Shown: piece by piece, positions 6,341-8,175 of the stretch
How positions within the stretch are numbered: position 1 is the first letter of the stretch
Layout of the letters: the number at the start of each line of letters is the position of its first letter
Assembly (NCBI GenBank): GCA_031267205.1
Contig: JAIRZN010000062.1
Coordinates: 1 to 8,175, forward strand
Length of the DNA: 8,175 bases
From: Tannerellaceae bacterium
Lineage (GTDB): Bacteria > Bacteroidota > Bacteroidia > Bacteroidales > Tannerellaceae
Direction of reading: 5' to 3'
Notes under the pieces: generated by a model
Told to the model about the DNA's origin: nothing
Databases searched by the model: none
Seen by the model: only the letters and a program-made list of their open reading frames with translations
Translations under genes and position numbers: made by a program

Positions 6341-8175
6341 ATGAAAAAGAAATCTTGTTATATCATATCGTTGTTTTGTATCCTTTTTACCGTAGGAATA
6401 TTTGTATCTAACGCTCAAAATGTAATCACAGCCTCCGGTATCGTTAAGGATTCAATCACTGGTGAACCTCTCCCCTACGTATCCGTTATCTTTGACAAGT
6501 CTACAATCGGAGCGATGACCGACGACTACGGACGTTTCAGCATTCGTAACGACAAAGGTTTGAGGCAGCTTGTCGTCTCTTCGCTCGGATATATCGGCAA
6601 GGCTCTTACGCTATCCGTCGGGGATGCGAACGAGGCTTTGGATATATTGCTCGGCCCTGCATCGTTCAGCGTGAGCGAAGTATTTGTGCGGCCGACACGC
6701 GAGCGTTATTCAAGAAGGGACAATCCGGCCGTAGACCTTATACGCAACGTTATTGAGCGCAAGGACGACAACCGCATTGAGGCTAAGGACGAATACGAGG
6801 TCGGGGTGTACGATAAGCTGTCCATGTCGCTGGATAATTTCAACCCGAATTTCGAGGAGAACAAATTCTGGGGCAAGCTGAAGTTTATTAAGAACTATAT
6901 GGATACGTCCGAGATTACGGGCAAACCTATACTGACGCTCTCTATACGCGAGACTCTCTCGGACATTTATTACCGCAAGACGCCGAGGACGGAAAAGACT
7001 ATCGTCAAGGCCAAGCAGACGCAGGGCATCGACCAGACGGTGGACGAGGGAGGAATTACGTCCAACCTGGAGGAGATATTCAAGAGCGTCAATATCTTCG
7101 ACAATAATGTGAAGATACTGCTCAACAGCTTCGTCAGCCCGCTCTCGTCGCTTCTGGCTACGTCATACTATAAGTATTATATAATGGATACGGTAGATAT
7201 TTCGGGCGACAAATGCGTCGACCTGGCCTTCGTGCCGGTCAACAGCCAGAGCTACGGCTTCACAGGCAGGCTCTACGTGACGCTTGACGGCAAGTATTCG
7301 GTAAAGAAGTTCCGCCTCAATACGCCGCAGAATATCAATCTCAATTTCGTTACAAACCTCAATATCGAGCAGGAGTTCAAGCGTATGCCCGACAGCACGT
7401 GGGTGGTTGATACGGAGAATACGTACCTCAATTTCCACCTCATAAGCGGGACGCAGCAGATATACGCCCACCAGTCGCGCACGTATTCGGACTATAAGTT
7501 TAATGTCGAGAAGGGCGATTCGATCTTCGCCCTCTTAGGCCCTTTGCATGTATTGCCGGAGGCGACCGAAAGGGCGGACAGCTTCTGGGTGAACAACCGC
7601 TTTGTCCCCCTGAGCAAGAAAGAAGACGTACTCGACGACCTGCTCGCCGAGCTTCGCAAGATACCCACCTTCAACGTCATCATCAAGACAGCCGAGATAC
7701 TCATATCGGGATACATACAGACCGGGCCAAGGCGCGAGGAGAACTATTTCGACATAGGCCCGATGAATACCGTCTTCAGCGCGAATCAACTCGAAGGATT
7801 CCGCATACGTGTTGGAGGAATGACGACGGCACATTTGAATCCCCGCCTGTTCGCCTCCGGCTACTTAGCCTACGGTATGGACGACCGCAAGTTCAAATAC
7901 AACGCCAAGCTGACGTACAGCTTCGAGGACAAGAAGTATCACGAAGGCGAATATCCCGTCAACAACCTCTCCTTTATGCAGGAATACGACGTATATACGC
8001 CCGGCCAGGATTTCCTCTTCACGAGCAAGGACAATATATTCGTAGCCTGGAAGGTAGGCGAGCCGGTGACGAAGATGAACTACGTAAGGAAAAGCCTGCT
8101 GCAATACGAAAAGGAATGGCTCAACGGCCTTTCCCTCAAGACGTGGGCGCGCCTTCAGAACGAAGAAGCGGCAGG
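6341..8175 (+). CDS. CarboxypepD_reg-like / DUF5686 envelope protein, 3' end outside window
   Basis: An uninterrupted frame of 611 codons starts at ATG 6341 and runs off the right edge. Residues 1 to about 25 (MKKKSCYIISLFCILF, then a hydrophobic run to SNA) form a signal peptide with likely cleavage before QN. Residues about 31-115 look like the carboxypeptidase regulatory-like beta-sandwich seen at the start of many Bacteroidetes outer-membrane proteins: ASGIVKDSITGEPLPYVSV (31-49), a TDDYGRFSI segment (60-68) and VVSSLGYIGK (78-87). The remainder resembles DUF5686, with segments such as VDLIRNVIERKDDN (about 128-141) and many aromatic, beta-prone stretches. Family members usually exceed 800 residues and are thought to end in an outer-membrane barrel, so roughly the last quarter is probably missing. 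The function is unknown; an envelope location is inferred. It has its own near-consensus promoter and is divergent from the mannanase gene. Transport or adhesion roles would be guesses. Confidence 0.88.
   Translation, partial: MKKKSCYIISLFCILFTVGIFVSNAQNVITASGIVKDSITGEPLPYVSVIFDKSTIGAMTDDYGRFSIRNDKGLRQLVVSSLGYIGKALTLSVGDANEALDILLGPASFSVSEVFVRPTRERYSRRDNPAVDLIRNVIERKDDNRIEAKDEYEVGVYDKLSMSLDNFNPNFEENKFWGKLKFIKNYMDTSEITGKPILTLSIRETLSDIYYRKTPRTEKTIVKAKQTQGIDQTVDEGGITSNLEEIFKSVNIFDNNVKILLNSFVSPLSSLLATSYYKYYIMDTVDISGDKCVDLAFVPVNSQSYGFTGRLYVTLDGKYSVKKFRLNTPQNINLNFVTNLNIEQEFKRMPDSTWVVDTENTYLNFHLISGTQQIYAHQSRTYSDYKFNVEKGDSIFALLGPLHVLPEATERADSFWVNNRFVPLSKKEDVLDDLLAELRKIPTFNVIIKTAEILISGYIQTGPRREENYFDIGPMNTVFSANQLEGFRIRVGGMTTAHLNPRLFASGYLAYGMDDRKFKYNAKLTYSFEDKKYHEGEYPVNNLSFMQEYDVYTPGQDFLFTSKDNIFVAWKVGEPVTKMNYVRKSLLQYEKEWLNGLSLKTWARLQNEEAA

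Overview
The window looks like chromosomal DNA from a Bacteroidales bacterium (Bacteroides/Parabacteroides-like; the genus cannot be fixed from sequence alone). The evidence is Bacteroidetes-type promoter boxes (TAnnTTTG) upstream of every gene, AT-rich leaders without Shine-Dalgarno sequences, and the gene content: a GH29 fucosidase, a GH26 lipoprotein, and a CarboxypepD_reg-like/DUF5686 envelope protein. No plasmid, phage, transposase or CRISPR signal was seen.

Layout, left to right. Positions 1-275 hold no protein gene. On the minus strand they carry a promoter-like box (189-196), about 155 nt of foldable sequence and a strong intrinsic terminator (27-59); together these suggest a small RNA. 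Positions 276-1655 (minus) encode a secreted alpha-L-fucosidase. Divergent from it, 1832-3730 (plus) encodes a long-chain acyl-CoA synthetase-like AMP-forming ligase. Next, 3836-4831 (plus) encodes a class II fructose-1,6-bisphosphate aldolase with its own promoter box. A perfect 14-bp bidirectional terminator (4876-4913) separates it from the convergent gene 4928-5935 (minus), a GH26 beta-mannanase-type lipoprotein. The 405-bp gap 5936-6340 contains a GC-rich, multi-hairpin island (about 5977-6135) and two divergent promoters. From 6341 to the right edge runs an open reading frame for a signal-peptide-bearing CarboxypepD_reg-like/DUF5686 protein, cut by the window end.

How the genes relate: each appears to be its own transcription unit. 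Two are glycan-degrading enzymes of the cell envelope (fucose release; mannan cleavage), two are cytoplasmic housekeeping enzymes (fatty-acid activation; glycolysis/gluconeogenesis), and one is an outer-membrane-associated protein of unknown role. There is no SusC/SusD pair or regulator here, so this is not a recognisable polysaccharide utilisation locus. The most unusual material is non-coding: the putative small RNA at the left edge and the hairpin island lying in the predicted 5' leader of the mannanase gene.
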